Assembly (NCBI RefSeq): GCF_000230695.2
Contig: NC_020541.1
Coordinates: 310,001-374,000, forward strand
Source of the DNA: Rhodanobacter denitrificans
GTDB lineage: Bacteria; Pseudomonadota; Gammaproteobacteria; Xanthomonadales; Rhodanobacteraceae
Reading direction: 5' to 3'
DNA: 64,000 nt
The first letter of the stretch is position 1. Each line of letters starts with the position of its first letter. Below, piece by piece: positions 53,213 to 62,551 of this stretch. A model generated the notes under the pieces. It was not told the origin of the DNA. It did no database searches and was given only the letters and a program-made list of their open reading frames with translations. The position numbers and the translations under genes are program-made.

Positions 53213-54274
53213 ATGCACCCGGTGCCCATCGTTACCCTGAAATCCTCCGGCCGCCAGTTCCCCGTGGCCATCGGCGAGACCGTGCTGGAAGCGGCGCAGC
53301 GCGCGGGCGTGGCATTGCCGTATTCCTGTCGCGCCGGCGTCTGCGGCAGCTGCAAGGCGACCCTGCTGGAAGGGCGCTGCGAGTATCCGCGCAATCCGCC
53401 GCTGGCGCTGGATGCCGGCGCGCTGGCGCATCACGCGGTGCTGCCGTGCCAGGCGGTGCCGTGCGGCGACCTGCTGCTGGAGGCGCGCGAGGTGGCCTCG
53501 GTGGAGGACATCGCGCGGCGCCAGCTCGGCGTGGTGGTGGCCGCCAAGTGGCGGCTGGCGGCGGACGTGATCGGCCTGCGCCTGCTGCCGGATCGCGGCG
53601 AACGCCGGCTGCGGCGGCTGCCGGGGCAGTACCTGGACGTGCTGCTGGAGGACGGCCGGCGCCGGCCGTTCTCGATCGCCAACGGTCCGCAGCGGGACGG
53701 TTCGATCGAACTGCACGTGCGCCACGTCGCCGGTGGCGGCTTCACCTCGTGGGTCAGCGACGTGCTCGAGGTCGGCGACCGCCTGCGCGTGGAGGGGCCG
53801 CTGGGCACCTTCGTGCCGCGCGAGGATTCCGAGCGGCCGATGATCTTCATGGCCGGCGGCACCGGCTTCGCCCCGGTCAAGGCGATCGTCGAGCACTTCA
53901 TCGCGCTGGGCACACGCCGGCCGATGCGGCTGTACTGGGGCGCGCGCAGCGCGGCCGACCTGTACCTGCGCGCACTGGCCGAGCAATGGGCGCGCGAGGT
54001 GCCGAACCTGGCGTTCCACGCGGTGGTCTCCCACCCCGCACTGGCCGAAGGCCTGCGCACGGGGCTGGTGCACGAGGCGGTGCTGGCGGACCAGCCCGAC
54101 CTCGCCGGCCACGACCTCTACATGAGCGGCCCGCCGGCGATGATCGACGCCGCGCATCCTGGGTTCCTCGCCGCCGGGCTGCCGGAGGAGCGGCTGTACT
54201 ACGACTCGTTCGAGTACGCGCCGGACGTGCTGGCGGCGATCATCGCCGGGCGCGCCGGCATCCACGATGACTGA
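53213..54274 (+). CDS. CDP-6-deoxy-delta-3,4-glucoseen-reductase-like [2Fe-2S] flavoprotein
   Basis: The 353-residue protein has an N-terminal plant-type ferredoxin domain with the cluster ligands in YSCRAGVCGSCKATLLEG and a fourth Cys in VLPCQAVPCGDL. An FNR-like module follows, with RRPFSIANGP (FAD) and FMAGGTGFAPVKAI plus YMSGPPAMIDA (NAD(P)H). This layout matches AscD/DdhD-type reductases and aromatic-oxygenase reductases. No sugar-biosynthesis gene is nearby, so electron donation to another oxygenase is possible. ATG 53213 or GTG 53222 may be the start. Confidence 0.83.
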   Translation: MHPVPIVTLKSSGRQFPVAIGETVLEAAQRAGVALPYSCRAGVCGSCKATLLEGRCEYPRNPPLALDAGALAHHAVLPCQAVPCGDLLLEAREVASVEDIARRQLGVVVAAKWRLAADVIGLRLLPDRGERRLRRLPGQYLDVLLEDGRRRPFSIANGPQRDGSIELHVRHVAGGGFTSWVSDVLEVGDRLRVEGPLGTFVPREDSERPMIFMAGGTGFAPVKAIVEHFIALGTRRPMRLYWGARSAADLYLRALAEQWAREVPNLAFHAVVSHPALAEGLRTGLVHEAVLADQPDLAGHDLYMSGPPAMIDAAHPGFLAAGLPEERLYYDSFEYAPDVLAAIIAGRAGIHDD

Positions 54275-54305
54275 TGCATCGATACGGCGAAGAGCGGGTG
54301 CGTTC

Positions 54306-54752
54306 CTACTTGTTGCCCTTGGCCACCGGCAATTGCGCCGCGTGCCAGGCCAGCACGCCGCCACCCAGCGTGTAGACTTTGCCGAAGCCGGCCTTGACCA
54401 GGCGCTGCGACGCCTTCAGCGAATGGCCGCGGCCGTCCTTGTCCATCACCACCACCGGCAGTTCCTTCGCCTTGGCCAGGTCCTTGTGTTCGGGGTCGAA
54501 CTGGCTCATCGCCACGTGGCGGGCGCCGGGCACGTGCATCTTCTCGAACTCGGCGATCGCCGACAGGTCGATCAGCAGCGGGTTCTCGCGGTTGATCAGC
54601 AGGGTCAGCCCGGCCGGGCTGAGCTCCTTGATCTTGCTGAACAGCGTGCTCACCTGGATCACGATCAGCGCCAGCAGCAGGATCACGAACAGGGCCGACA
54701 AGGCGGCATGGTTGCCGACAAATTCGGGCAGCTTGTGCAGGAAATCGTTCAT
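54306..54752 (-). CDS. yibN: Membrane-anchored rhodanese-like protein (YibN type)
   Basis: The 148-residue protein has one N-terminal helix (LSALFVILLLALIVIQVST) and a rhodanese domain (NPLLIDLSAIAEFEKMHVPGARHV). The active-site loop reads VVVMDKDGRGHS, with no cysteine where rhodaneses carry the sulfur-accepting Cys, so sulfurtransferase activity is unlikely. E. coli YibN has the same lack at that position as I recall. A binding role is probable. Confidence 0.85.
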   Translation of the reverse strand: MNDFLHKLPEFVGNHAALSALFVILLLALIVIQVSTLFSKIKELSPAGLTLLINRENPLLIDLSAIAEFEKMHVPGARHVAMSQFDPEHKDLAKAKELPVVVMDKDGRGHSLKASQRLVKAGFGKVYTLGGGVLAWHAAQLPVAKGNK

Positions 54753-54829
54753 CGTCAGTCCACAGGTGCCTTGGCCGCACCAGTTCGGGTAAACCGGCGA
54801 TTATACGGATATGTCGCGGTGTGCGCGGC

Positions 54830-55243
54830 TCAGTCCTGGGTGATGTCCGGCAGGCCGCTGGTCAGCCACCAGCGCTTGGTCTTCTCGTCGTAGTGCCAGC
54901 TCTGGTGATCGACCACGCTGCGCTCGGACTGGGTGTGGACATTGACCAGGTTGATCAGCACGGTCTGCTGCACGTCGAAGTCGCCGCTCGGCACCGGGCC
55001 GGCGCCGTCGTCGTACTCGCTCACCCGCACCTGCCGGTAGCGCGCCAGCTGCAGCGGGGTCAACGGGTGGGCGGCGCGCACCGCCGGATCGATGAACTGC
55101 GCCGCGCTCTGGAAATCGCCCCAGCGCAGCGTGCTGCCGTAGGCCTTCAGCGTGGTGGTCAACGCGTCGCTGCGGGCCTTGGTGGCGCAGCCGGTCAGCA
55201 GCAGCACGGACAGCACGACGAGAATGCTCAGGATGCGGCGCAT
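54830..55243 (-). CDS. Predicted lipoprotein, unknown function
   Basis: The 137-residue protein begins MRRILSILVVLSVLLLTGC, a clear lipoprotein signal. The mature domain starts with a helix (ALTTTLKAYGSTLRWGDFQSAAQFID) followed by strands (VRVSEYDD, DFDVQQTVLINLVN) and ends HYDEKTKRWWLTSGLP. This helix-strand pattern resembles NTF2-like domains. ATG 55243 is chosen for the signal peptide. Specific role unknown. Confidence 0.75.
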   Translation of the reverse strand: MRRILSILVVLSVLLLTGCATKARSDALTTTLKAYGSTLRWGDFQSAAQFIDPAVRAAHPLTPLQLARYRQVRVSEYDDGAGPVPSGDFDVQQTVLINLVNVHTQSERSVVDHQSWHYDEKTKRWWLTSGLPDITQD

Positions 55244-55301
55244 GGATGACTCCTCCCCGATGGATACCTGCCCATTCTGCCTCAAGCGGGTGCGCGCCAC
55301 T

Positions 55302-55775
55302 TCAGCCGCGGCGCTTGGCGACGAAGCGCGCGCTCAGGGTGCAGGCCGGCGCGCCGTGCTGGTCGGGGACCACGCAATCGACGCCGATGCGCGCCTTGCC
55401 GCGAGCCTCGAGTGTGCTGAAGAACGTGGCCCAGTCGGCCTCGGCGGCCAGTCGTGCCTCGCTGCGGAAGTCCTGCCACAGCGGAACCAGGTAGCGCACG
55501 CTCGACTCGGCGACGAATACGTCGCAGTCGAGGCTGCGCCGGCGCAGCGCCAGCTCCACCAGCGCCCAGCCGCTCAGCGTCATCAGGCTGACCAGGCTGC
55601 CGCCGAACGCGCAGCCCTTGTCGTTGACGTTCGGCGCCAAGGGCGCGCGCAGACTCAGGCGGTCGTCGCTGCAATCGGCCAGCTGCAGGTCCATCGCCCG
55701 GGCCAGCGGGATTTCGTCGCGGATGAAGCGGATCAGCTGCTGCGCGTGCAGCGTGGCGTCGTTGGTGGTACTCAC
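55302..55775 (-). CDS. YiiD C-terminal-domain-like thioesterase
   Basis: The 157-residue protein matches the putative thioesterase domain found at the C-terminus of YiiD/FabY: MDLQLADCSDDRLSLRAPLAPNVNDKGCAFGGSLVSLMTLSGW. The hotdog fold and the N-D-K-G-x-A-F-G-G-S motif are typical. It lacks the N-terminal acetyltransferase domain. Acyl-CoA or acyl-ACP hydrolysis is likely. It is divergent from hemD. Confidence 0.82.
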   Translation of the reverse strand: MSTTNDATLHAQQLIRFIRDEIPLARAMDLQLADCSDDRLSLRAPLAPNVNDKGCAFGGSLVSLMTLSGWALVELALRRRSLDCDVFVAESSVRYLVPLWQDFRSEARLAAEADWATFFSTLEARGKARIGVDCVVPDQHGAPACTLSARFVAKRRG

Positions 55776-55837
55776 GCGGTCGGCGGTTGCTGGGGAAGGA
55801 AAGCCAGACAGTGTAGGGCCGCCGCTACACTGGGGCC

Positions 55838-56635
55838 ATGACAGTGGCCGGACGCGGTGCGCAGATGCAGCGACAACCCTCCCGAGACCAGCCGAACCTG
55901 CGCGGCCGCATCGTGGTGATCACCCGCCCGGCCGGCACCGCGTCGGCGCTGGCGCGCCGGGTGCGCGCGCTCGGCGGCGCGCCGCTGCTGCTGCCAGGCC
56001 TGAGCCTGCGCAGCGTGGCGGATACCGTGGCCGCGCGCCGTGACCTGCGCGTGGCGCTGGCGGCGGAGCTGATCGTCTTCACCAGCCCGGCCGCGGTGCG
56101 CCACGCCGCCGCCCTGTTGCCGCTGCGGACCAAGGCCGCGGTGCTGGCGGTGGGCCAGGGCACCGCGCGGGCCTTGCGCCGGCACGGCATCGCCACGCCG
56201 CTGGCGCCGCAGCGGCAGGACAGCGAGGGCCTGCTCGACCATCCCGGATTGCGCGAACTGCACGGTCGCCGGGTGGCGCTGATCGGCGCGCCCGGCGGCC
56301 GCGGCGTGCTGCGCGAACAGCTCGCCGCACGCGGTGCGCAATTGCAGGAAGTGCATGTCTACCGGCGGCTGCCGCCGCGGCTGGACCGGCGTCATGTCGA
56401 GGCGTTGCTGCGGTTGCCGAGTTCGGCGCGGGTGCTGCTGTCCAGCGCCGAGGCGCTGCACCACCTGCAGCAGTCGCTGCCGGCGGCGGCGTGGACGCGG
56501 CTGTGCGCGGCGATCGCGGTGGCCAGCAGCGAGCGGCTGGCGACGGCGGCGCGCGCGGCCGGCTTCGCCCGCATCGTGCCGGCTGCGTCGGCGCTTTCCG
56601 CCGACCTGCTCGATGCGGCGGCCCGCGCGGGCTGA
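55838..56635 (+). CDS. hemD: Uroporphyrinogen-III synthase
   Basis: The 265-residue protein folds and closes hydroxymethylbilane to uroporphyrinogen III. Family landmarks are RIVVITRPAGTASALARRVRALGG at the N-terminus, IVFTSPAAVRHA near residue 86, ALIGAPGGRGVLREQLAARGA and VYRRLPPR. HemD sequences are poorly conserved, but the downstream hemX and hemY support the call. hemC is not in this window directly upstream. Confidence 0.88.
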   Translation: MTVAGRGAQMQRQPSRDQPNLRGRIVVITRPAGTASALARRVRALGGAPLLLPGLSLRSVADTVAARRDLRVALAAELIVFTSPAAVRHAAALLPLRTKAAVLAVGQGTARALRRHGIATPLAPQRQDSEGLLDHPGLRELHGRRVALIGAPGGRGVLREQLAARGAQLQEVHVYRRLPPRLDRRHVEALLRLPSSARVLLSSAEALHHLQQSLPAAAWTRLCAAIAVASSERLATAARAAGFARIVPAASALSADLLDAAARAG

Positions 56636-56690
56636 GCCGTTCACGCCGGCGTGCTACGAACGCGCCGGTACGGGCTGCTAGCATGCGCGC

Positions 56691-57839
56691 ATGAGCAACG
56701 TCGACCAGCCGAACGCGTCCGCCGCGCCCGAGGGCGCCCGTCCCGATCCCGCCGCCACCGGCGCGCTGCCGGTCGATCCACCCATGCGCGCCTCCCGTGC
56801 GGCTCCGGCGCGACCCGCGCCGCGTCGCGGCGGCGGCAGCGTGGCGCTGGCGGTGCTGCTGGCGCTGCTCGCGGTGGCAGCCGCCGGCTACGTCGGCTGG
56901 CGCCAGTGGCAGCAGGCGCAGGGCGGCGCCGCCGAGCAGCGGAACGTCGCCAGCCTGCAGCAGCGCGTGGCCACGCTGGAAACCACGCTGACCGCGCTGG
57001 ATGACCAGCGCGGCAGCCTGAACCAGCGGCTGGACGACGCGGCCCAGGTCAACCGTTCGCTGCGCGAGGAGCTGCTCGGCCAGGCCGAGCGCACGCGTCA
57101 TCTCGAGGACGCGTTGGCCAAGCTCGCCGAGAAGAGCCTGAGCGGCCGCGACGGCATGCTGCTGGACGAGGCCGAATCGCTGCTGCGCATGGCCGGCGAA
57201 CGCTACACGCTGTTCCATGACGCGCAGGGTGCCGCCGCGGCGTATACGCTGGCCGACCAGACCCTGGCCGCGGTCAACGACGGCGCGTTCAGCGGCCTGC
57301 GCCAGAGCGTCAACGCCGAGCGCGAGGCGCTGGTGAAGAGCCAGCCGGCCAGCCAGGCCGGTGCGCTGCAGCAGCTGGTGGCGCTGCGCGGGGCACTCGC
57401 CACGCTGCCGCTGAAGCCGCTCGACAGCGGCGCGACCGAGGCCACCGACGCCTGGTCGCGCATCCGCCGCGCGCTCGCCGGCGTGGTCAGCGTGCAGCGC
57501 GACGACGGCGCGCCGCTGGCGGTCGCCGATGCGCGCTTCGCGCGCGAACTGGCCGCGCTCGATCTGGCGCAGGCGCAGGCCGCGTTGCTGGCTTATGACG
57601 CCAAGGGCTATGCGGCCGCGTTGCAGCGCGTCGATGCCGCGCTGGCCAGCCAGTTCGACGGCCACGCGCCAGCGGTGCAGCAGGCACGTGAGGCCTTGCG
57701 GCAGCTCGCCAGCCAGTTGCCGGCGAACGCGCCGGTGCAACTGGGCGCCGCGCTGGGCGAACTGCGCAACCTGCGCGCGGTGCACGCGCTCAGTCCCGCC
57801 CCGGGCGGCTCCGCGCCGAGCGGCGGAGCCCGGCCATGA
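56691..57839 (+). CDS. hemX: HemX-type membrane protein (uroporphyrinogen-III C-methyltransferase domain)
   Basis: The 382-residue protein has a Pro/Ala-rich cytoplasmic N-terminus, one membrane helix (VALAVLLALLAVAAAGYVGW) and a coiled-coil region (ASLQQRVATLETTLTALDDQRGS...). A helical periplasmic domain with EAESLLRMAGERYTLFHD follows. Although annotated as a methyltransferase, HemX of this type lacks the SAM-binding motifs of CysG/CobA and its role in heme synthesis is unclear. Its stop overlaps the hemY start by four bases. Confidence 0.88.
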   Translation: MSNVDQPNASAAPEGARPDPAATGALPVDPPMRASRAAPARPAPRRGGGSVALAVLLALLAVAAAGYVGWRQWQQAQGGAAEQRNVASLQQRVATLETTLTALDDQRGSLNQRLDDAAQVNRSLREELLGQAERTRHLEDALAKLAEKSLSGRDGMLLDEAESLLRMAGERYTLFHDAQGAAAAYTLADQTLAAVNDGAFSGLRQSVNAEREALVKSQPASQAGALQQLVALRGALATLPLKPLDSGATEATDAWSRIRRALAGVVSVQRDDGAPLAVADARFARELAALDLAQAQAALLAYDAKGYAAALQRVDAALASQFDGHAPAVQQAREALRQLASQLPANAPVQLGAALGELRNLRAVHALSPAPGGSAPSGGARP

Positions 57840-59089
57840 GGCTGTGGTACGCCATCGGCCTGCTGGTCGTCGCCGCCGCGCTGGCCGCGTTCGGCTGGCA
57901 CTGGGTGGCCGAGGATCCGGGCTACGTGCTGCTGCGCCTGCGCGGCTGGCGGGTGGAAACCACGGTGGTGGCGGCGCTCGTTATCCTGCTGCTGGCATGG
58001 GCGCTGCTCACCGTGTTGTGGCGGCTGGCACGTTGGCCGTTTGGCGCGTTCTCGCGGCGGCACCGGCGGCTGAGCCAGCGGCGTCTGGGCGCCGGCCTGA
58101 TCGCCCTGATGGAAGGCCGCCATGGCGACGCCGAGCGCGACCTCAACCGCGCCGCGCGGCTGGACAGCCTGCGCGGCCCGGCCCTGCTGGCCGCGGCCGA
58201 GGCCGCCGCGCGCCGCGGCGAGCATGGCCGCGCGCTGGAAGCCTTGAACCAGGCCGCGCAATCCGCACCGCAGGCGGCCCGCGTGCTGCGCGCCCGCGTG
58301 CTGCGCCGCGAGGGTCGGCCGGCCGAGGCGCTGGCGCTGCTCGCGCCTGAATCGGACAAGGGCACGCTGACCCCGGGCGGCTGGCGCGAGTTGGTGCAGG
58401 CGGCGCTGGCGAGCGGCGATGTCCGGCGCGCGCGCGAGGGCCTGGCGCCCCTGCAGAAGAGCGGCGCGCTGGGCAACCGCGCCTATGCCGCGCTGGAAGT
58501 GCAGGTGCTGGTTGCCACCCTCAACGCCGCTGCGGATGGCGCCGGCCTCAACACCTTGTGGTCGCAACTGCCGAAGACGCAGCGCCGCGTGCCCGCGGTG
58601 ATCGACGCCTACGCCCGTCGCGCCGCCGCGTTCGGCCTGACCCTGCCGGCGATGGACGAAGTGGAATCCGCGCTGCGCCGCGAATGGTCGCCGCTCTTGA
58701 TCGAAACCTACGGCACCCTGGCCGGCGACGACGTCGAGGCGCGCCTGCGCCGTGCCGAAGGCTGGCTCGACGCGCACCCGAACGACGCGAACCTGCTGCT
58801 CACGCTCGGCCGCATGTGCGTGCGGTTGAAGCTGTGGGGCAAGGCGCGGCAGTACCTGCAGCGCTCGCTCGCCCTGGCGCCGAGTGCCGGTGCGTGGGAA
58901 ACACTCGGCGACGCCTCGGCCGGGCAAGGCGATGCCGAACAGTCGCAGCGCTGCTATCGCAACGCGTTTGCCATGATGCGCGGTGAAACCGTGCGCCCAC
59001 CGTCAGGCCAGGCCAGTGGCGTGATCGACACCACTGCCATCGCGTTGGAGGAGCGCGACGAGCATGGGGTGCCGCGGATGCGTGAGTAA
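57836..59089 (+). CDS. hemY: HemY-type TPR membrane protein
   Basis: The 417-residue protein has two N-terminal membrane helices (IGLLVVAAALAAFGWHWVA and TTVVAALVILLLAWALLTVLWRL) with LLRLRGWRVETT between. A series of TPR-like helical repeats follows (DLNRAARLDSLRGPALLAAAEAAARRG, LQRSLALAPSAGAWETLGD). It pairs with HemX in gammaproteobacteria and is distinct from the protoporphyrinogen oxidase also called HemY. Confidence 0.9.
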   Translation: MRLWYAIGLLVVAAALAAFGWHWVAEDPGYVLLRLRGWRVETTVVAALVILLLAWALLTVLWRLARWPFGAFSRRHRRLSQRRLGAGLIALMEGRHGDAERDLNRAARLDSLRGPALLAAAEAAARRGEHGRALEALNQAAQSAPQAARVLRARVLRREGRPAEALALLAPESDKGTLTPGGWRELVQAALASGDVRRAREGLAPLQKSGALGNRAYAALEVQVLVATLNAAADGAGLNTLWSQLPKTQRRVPAVIDAYARRAAAFGLTLPAMDEVESALRREWSPLLIETYGTLAGDDVEARLRRAEGWLDAHPNDANLLLTLGRMCVRLKLWGKARQYLQRSLALAPSAGAWETLGDASAGQGDAEQSQRCYRNAFAMMRGETVRPPSGQASGVIDTTAIALEERDEHGVPRMRE

Positions 59090-59251
59090 GCGAGATGCTT
59101 GGTTTCGCGTGATTCCCATGAGGGATGCCGACCCTTGCTCGGCTGTCGGGAGCTCGAACCGTCGCGGGTCGCAGGAAGCACTGCCGCCGTAAGGACCGCG
59201 AACTTCCATCCGCCATGCCGGTCCCATGCCCGACCTCCACCGGAGCAGCGC

Positions 59252-60271
59252 ATGGAACACGTACGGATCGGACGCCTGGGCACGGTCTTCCTGGCCGGCC
59301 TGTTGATCGCTACTTCCGCCATGGCCGAGTCGTCCGCGCCGCCGACCACGCCAGACAACTACGCCAGGCCGGGCCAGCGTGTCGCCATCGGCCAGAAACG
59401 CCATCTCGACCTGCGCTGCAGCGGCAGCGGGCCGGTGACGGTATTGCTGGAGTCCGGCTCGCATGCCGACTCGCAGAGCTGGTTCCGCGTACAGCCGCTG
59501 CTGGCGGCGCACGCGCGCGTGTGTTCCTACGACCGCGCGGGCTACGGTTTCAGCGACGCTGGCCCGCTGCCGCGCGGTCTCGACGCCGACGTGGCCGACC
59601 TGCACGCGCTGATCCGCGCGGTAGGCCTGCAGGCGCCGCTGGTGCTGGTGGGGCATTCGCTGGGCAGCAACATCGTGCGCCGCTACGCCAGCGAGTATGC
59701 CGGCGAGGTCGCCGGCATGGTGCTGGTCGATCCGCCCGCGCAGGACCTGGGCCGTTTCATGCCGGCGCAGTGGCTGAAGGATGATGCGACGCTGAACCGG
59801 CAGCGCGATGCGTTCATCGCCAGCTGCGAGCAGGGCGCCGAGCGGGGCGCCCTGGCCAAACCGGTACCGGCGCTGGCGCCGTGCATCGGCGCGCCGGCGC
59901 CATGGGAAAGCCCCGCCGTGGCGGCGGCCAATCACGCGCACAAGCTGCAGCCGGCGTTCTGGCACACCCTGCGTTCGGAGCTGGCGCAGAACGTGTCGGT
60001 GTTCGCGCCGCCGGTGCCGGCGAGCGAATCGCACGGCGACATCCCGCTGGTGGTGCTGCAGGCCGCGGGCACCTATGCCGACGCGCCGGCGGGCATGCGC
60101 AAGTCGCTGGAGGCAGCGCGCGATGCGACCCAGCAGCGCATCGTGGCGAGTTCGACCCGCGGCGAACTGCGCAAGGTGGCCGATACCTCGCACGACATCG
60201 AGCTGGACCGGCCGCAAGCCGTGGCGGATGCGGTCACGCGGGTGCAGCAGCTCGCGGCGAAGCGCGGCTGA
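59252..60271 (+). CDS. Secreted alpha/beta hydrolase
   Basis: The 339-residue protein has a signal peptide (GTVFLAGLLIATSAMAESS). The hydrolase core shows VTVLLESGSHADSQSW, CSYDRAGYGFSDAG, the nucleophile elbow LVLVGHSLGSNIVRRYA and the acid region MVLVDPPAQD; the likely His is in DTSHDIELDRP. It resembles haloperoxidase/esterase-like family members acting in the periplasm. Its stop is 3 bp from the uvrD stop on the other strand. Substrate unknown. Confidence 0.85.
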   Translation: MEHVRIGRLGTVFLAGLLIATSAMAESSAPPTTPDNYARPGQRVAIGQKRHLDLRCSGSGPVTVLLESGSHADSQSWFRVQPLLAAHARVCSYDRAGYGFSDAGPLPRGLDADVADLHALIRAVGLQAPLVLVGHSLGSNIVRRYASEYAGEVAGMVLVDPPAQDLGRFMPAQWLKDDATLNRQRDAFIASCEQGAERGALAKPVPALAPCIGAPAPWESPAVAAANHAHKLQPAFWHTLRSELAQNVSVFAPPVPASESHGDIPLVVLQAAGTYADAPAGMRKSLEAARDATQQRIVASSTRGELRKVADTSHDIELDRPQAVADAVTRVQQLAAKRG

Positions 60272-60274
60272 CGG

Positions 60275-62479
60275 CTACAGCGGCGTGAGGTTCGCGTAGG
60301 CGGCCACCAGCCACTTGCTGCCGGCGCCTTCGAAGTTCACCTGCAGCCGCGTGTGCGCGCCGCTGCCTTCGGCGCTGATCACCACGCCTTCGCCGAAGCT
60401 GGGGTGGCTGACGCGCTGGCCGAGTTTCACCGGCAGCGCTTCCTCCAGCGACGGCGCGACCTCGTGCGGCCGGCCGGTGTACAGCGGGCGGGTGACGTGG
60501 ACGCGCGGGCGCACCTCGTCGATCAGCTCGGCGGGCATTTCGCCGAGGAAGCGCGATGGCCGCGCCAGCATCTCGGTGCCGTGCATGCGGCGCGATTCGG
60601 CGTGGGTGACGATGAGTTTCTCGCGGGCGCGGGTGATGCCGACGTAGGCGAGCCGGCGTTCCTCTTCCAGCCGGCCTTCGTCGTCGACCGAGCGCTGGCT
60701 GGGGAACAGGCCTTCCTCCATGCCGACCAGGAACACCACCGGAAATTCCAGCCCCTTGGCCGAGTGCAGCGTCATCAGCTGCACGCAATCGTCCCACGCC
60801 TCGCCCTGGTTCTCGCCCGCTTCCAGGGTGGCATGCGACAGGAACGCGGAGAGTTCGCCGAGCCCCGCGTCGATGTCCTCGGCGGTGCGCTCGAAGCGGC
60901 TGGCCACGTTGATCAGCTCGTCCAGGTTCTCCACCCGCGACTCGGCGTTGCCGCGCGAATCTTTCTCATAGAAATCGCGCAGGCCGGTGTGGGTGATCGC
61001 GTGGTCGATCTGTTCGGCCAGGGTGAGCGCGTCCTTTTCGCCATTGGGCGTGGACGGCTGGAAAGCATGGGCCATGGCGTCGATCATGCCGAGGAACGCC
61101 TTCACCGCGTTCTTCGCGCGGCCGGCCAGCTCGCTGCCGCCGGCCAGTTCGCCGAGTGCCGCTTCCCACAGCGAGGTGTTCTCGCCGCGGGCGCGGCGGC
61201 GCAGCACGTCCAGCGTGCGCTCGCCGATGCCGCGCGGCGGCGTGTTCACCGCGCGCTCGAACGCGGTGTCGTCGTGGCGATTGGCGGTGAGCCGCAGGTA
61301 GGCCAGCGCGTCCTTGACTTCGGCGCGCTCGAAGAAGCGCTGGCCGCCGTAGACGCGATACTTGATGTTGCGCTGGGCCAGCTGTTCCTCGAAATTGCGC
61401 GACTGCGCATTCGAGCGGTATAGGATCGCGCAGTCCTTCGCCGAGCCCTGCTCGTCGATGTACTCGCGGATGCGCTCCACCACGAAGCGCGCCTCGTCCT
61501 GCTCGTTGTAGGCGGCGTACAGCGCGATGCGCTCGCCGTCGTCGCCGGCCGTCCACAACTGCTTGCCGAGGCGGCTGCCGTTGCGCTGGATCACGCTGTT
61601 GGCGGCCTTCAGGATGGTCGAGGTGGAGCGGTAGTTCTGTTCCAGCTTGATCGTGTGCGCGCCGGGGAAGTCGCGCAGGAACTGCGCCATGTTCTCGACC
61701 TTGGCGCCGCGCCAGCCGTAGATCGACTGGTCGTCGTCGCCGACCGCGAAGACTTTCCCGGTGGCGCCGGCGAGCACGCGGATCCACGCGTACTGCAGCG
61801 TGTTGGTGTCCTGGAATTCGTCGATCAGCAGGTGCCGCCAGCGCTGCTGGTAGTGCTCCAGCACGGCCGGATGCTTCAGCCACAGCTCGTGCGCGCGCAG
61901 CAGCAGCTCGCCGAAGTCGACCAGGCCGGCGCGGCGGCAGGCGTCCTCGTAGGCCTGGTAGATGCGCACGAAAGTGTGCGTGACCGGATGGTCGCGGTGC
62001 TCGATGCCGTCCGGCCGCTTGCCCTCGTCCTTCCACTGGTTGATCTGCCAGCAGGCCTGGCGCGGCGGATACTTCGCGTCGTCCAGGCCCAGTCCGGCGA
62101 TCACGCGCTTGACCAGTCGCAGCTGGTCGTCGGCGTCGAGGATCTGGAACGCCTCCGGCAAGCCGGCCTCGCGCCAGTGTCGCCGCAGCAGCCGGTGCGC
62201 GATGCCGTGGAAGGTGCCGACGGTGAGGCCTTGGGTACCGCCGGGAATCAGCGCCTCCAGCCGCGCACGCATCTCGCCGGCGGCCTTGTTGGTGAAGGTG
62301 ACGGCGAGGATCGCCCACGGCGGTACCCGCTCGGCCTGGGTCAGCCAGCCGATGCGGTGGGTGAGCACGCGGGTCTTGCCGGAGCCGGCGCCGGCCAGTA
62401 CCAGGTAATGGCCGGGCGGGGCGCAGACGGCTTCGCGTTGGGCGGCGTTGAGCGGGTCGATCAGGTACGAGACATCCAT
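60275..62479 (-). CDS. uvrD: DNA helicase II (UvrD)
   Basis: The 734-residue superfamily 1 helicase acts in nucleotide-excision and mismatch repair. Visible motifs are the Q motif and Walker A (LNAAQREAVCAPP, LAGAGSGKTRVL), VTFTNKAAGEMR, LLIDEFQDTN, GDDDQSIYGWRGAK, LEQNYRST, TLHSAKGLEFPVVFLVGMEEG and YVGITRAREKL. The C-terminus has LKLGQRVSHPSFGEGVV, the UvrD Tudor-like tail. ATG 62479 gives MDVSYLID, equal to the E. coli start. polA is in the same orientation upstream. Confidence 0.96.
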   Translation of the reverse strand: MDVSYLIDPLNAAQREAVCAPPGHYLVLAGAGSGKTRVLTHRIGWLTQAERVPPWAILAVTFTNKAAGEMRARLEALIPGGTQGLTVGTFHGIAHRLLRRHWREAGLPEAFQILDADDQLRLVKRVIAGLGLDDAKYPPRQACWQINQWKDEGKRPDGIEHRDHPVTHTFVRIYQAYEDACRRAGLVDFGELLLRAHELWLKHPAVLEHYQQRWRHLLIDEFQDTNTLQYAWIRVLAGATGKVFAVGDDDQSIYGWRGAKVENMAQFLRDFPGAHTIKLEQNYRSTSTILKAANSVIQRNGSRLGKQLWTAGDDGERIALYAAYNEQDEARFVVERIREYIDEQGSAKDCAILYRSNAQSRNFEEQLAQRNIKYRVYGGQRFFERAEVKDALAYLRLTANRHDDTAFERAVNTPPRGIGERTLDVLRRRARGENTSLWEAALGELAGGSELAGRAKNAVKAFLGMIDAMAHAFQPSTPNGEKDALTLAEQIDHAITHTGLRDFYEKDSRGNAESRVENLDELINVASRFERTAEDIDAGLGELSAFLSHATLEAGENQGEAWDDCVQLMTLHSAKGLEFPVVFLVGMEEGLFPSQRSVDDEGRLEEERRLAYVGITRAREKLIVTHAESRRMHGTEMLARPSRFLGEMPAELIDEVRPRVHVTRPLYTGRPHEVAPSLEEALPVKLGQRVSHPSFGEGVVISAEGSGAHTRLQVNFEGAGSKWLVAAYANLTPL

Positions 62480-62505
62480 CGCGCCCATTGTAGTGGGCGC
62501 CAACA

Positions 62506-62531
62506 AAAACCGCCGCGGCGGCGGCGGTTTT
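62506..62531 (-). terminator. Terminator between the small membrane gene and uvrD
   Basis: A perfect 11-bp stem (AAAACCGCCGC / GCGGCGGTTTT, loop GGCG) lies 20 bp beyond the 62552 gene stop. Read on the minus strand, the stem itself supplies the T run (TTTTTGTT follows). It should isolate uvrD from upstream transcription. Confidence 0.8.
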
Positions 62532-62551
62532 CGGGGTGGCAGCGGTGCGGC

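Noticed and set aside
54306..54752. Inactivated rhodanese as evidence for a decaying gene
   Set aside because: Loss of the active-site cysteine appears to be a feature of the YibN family, and the frame is otherwise intact.
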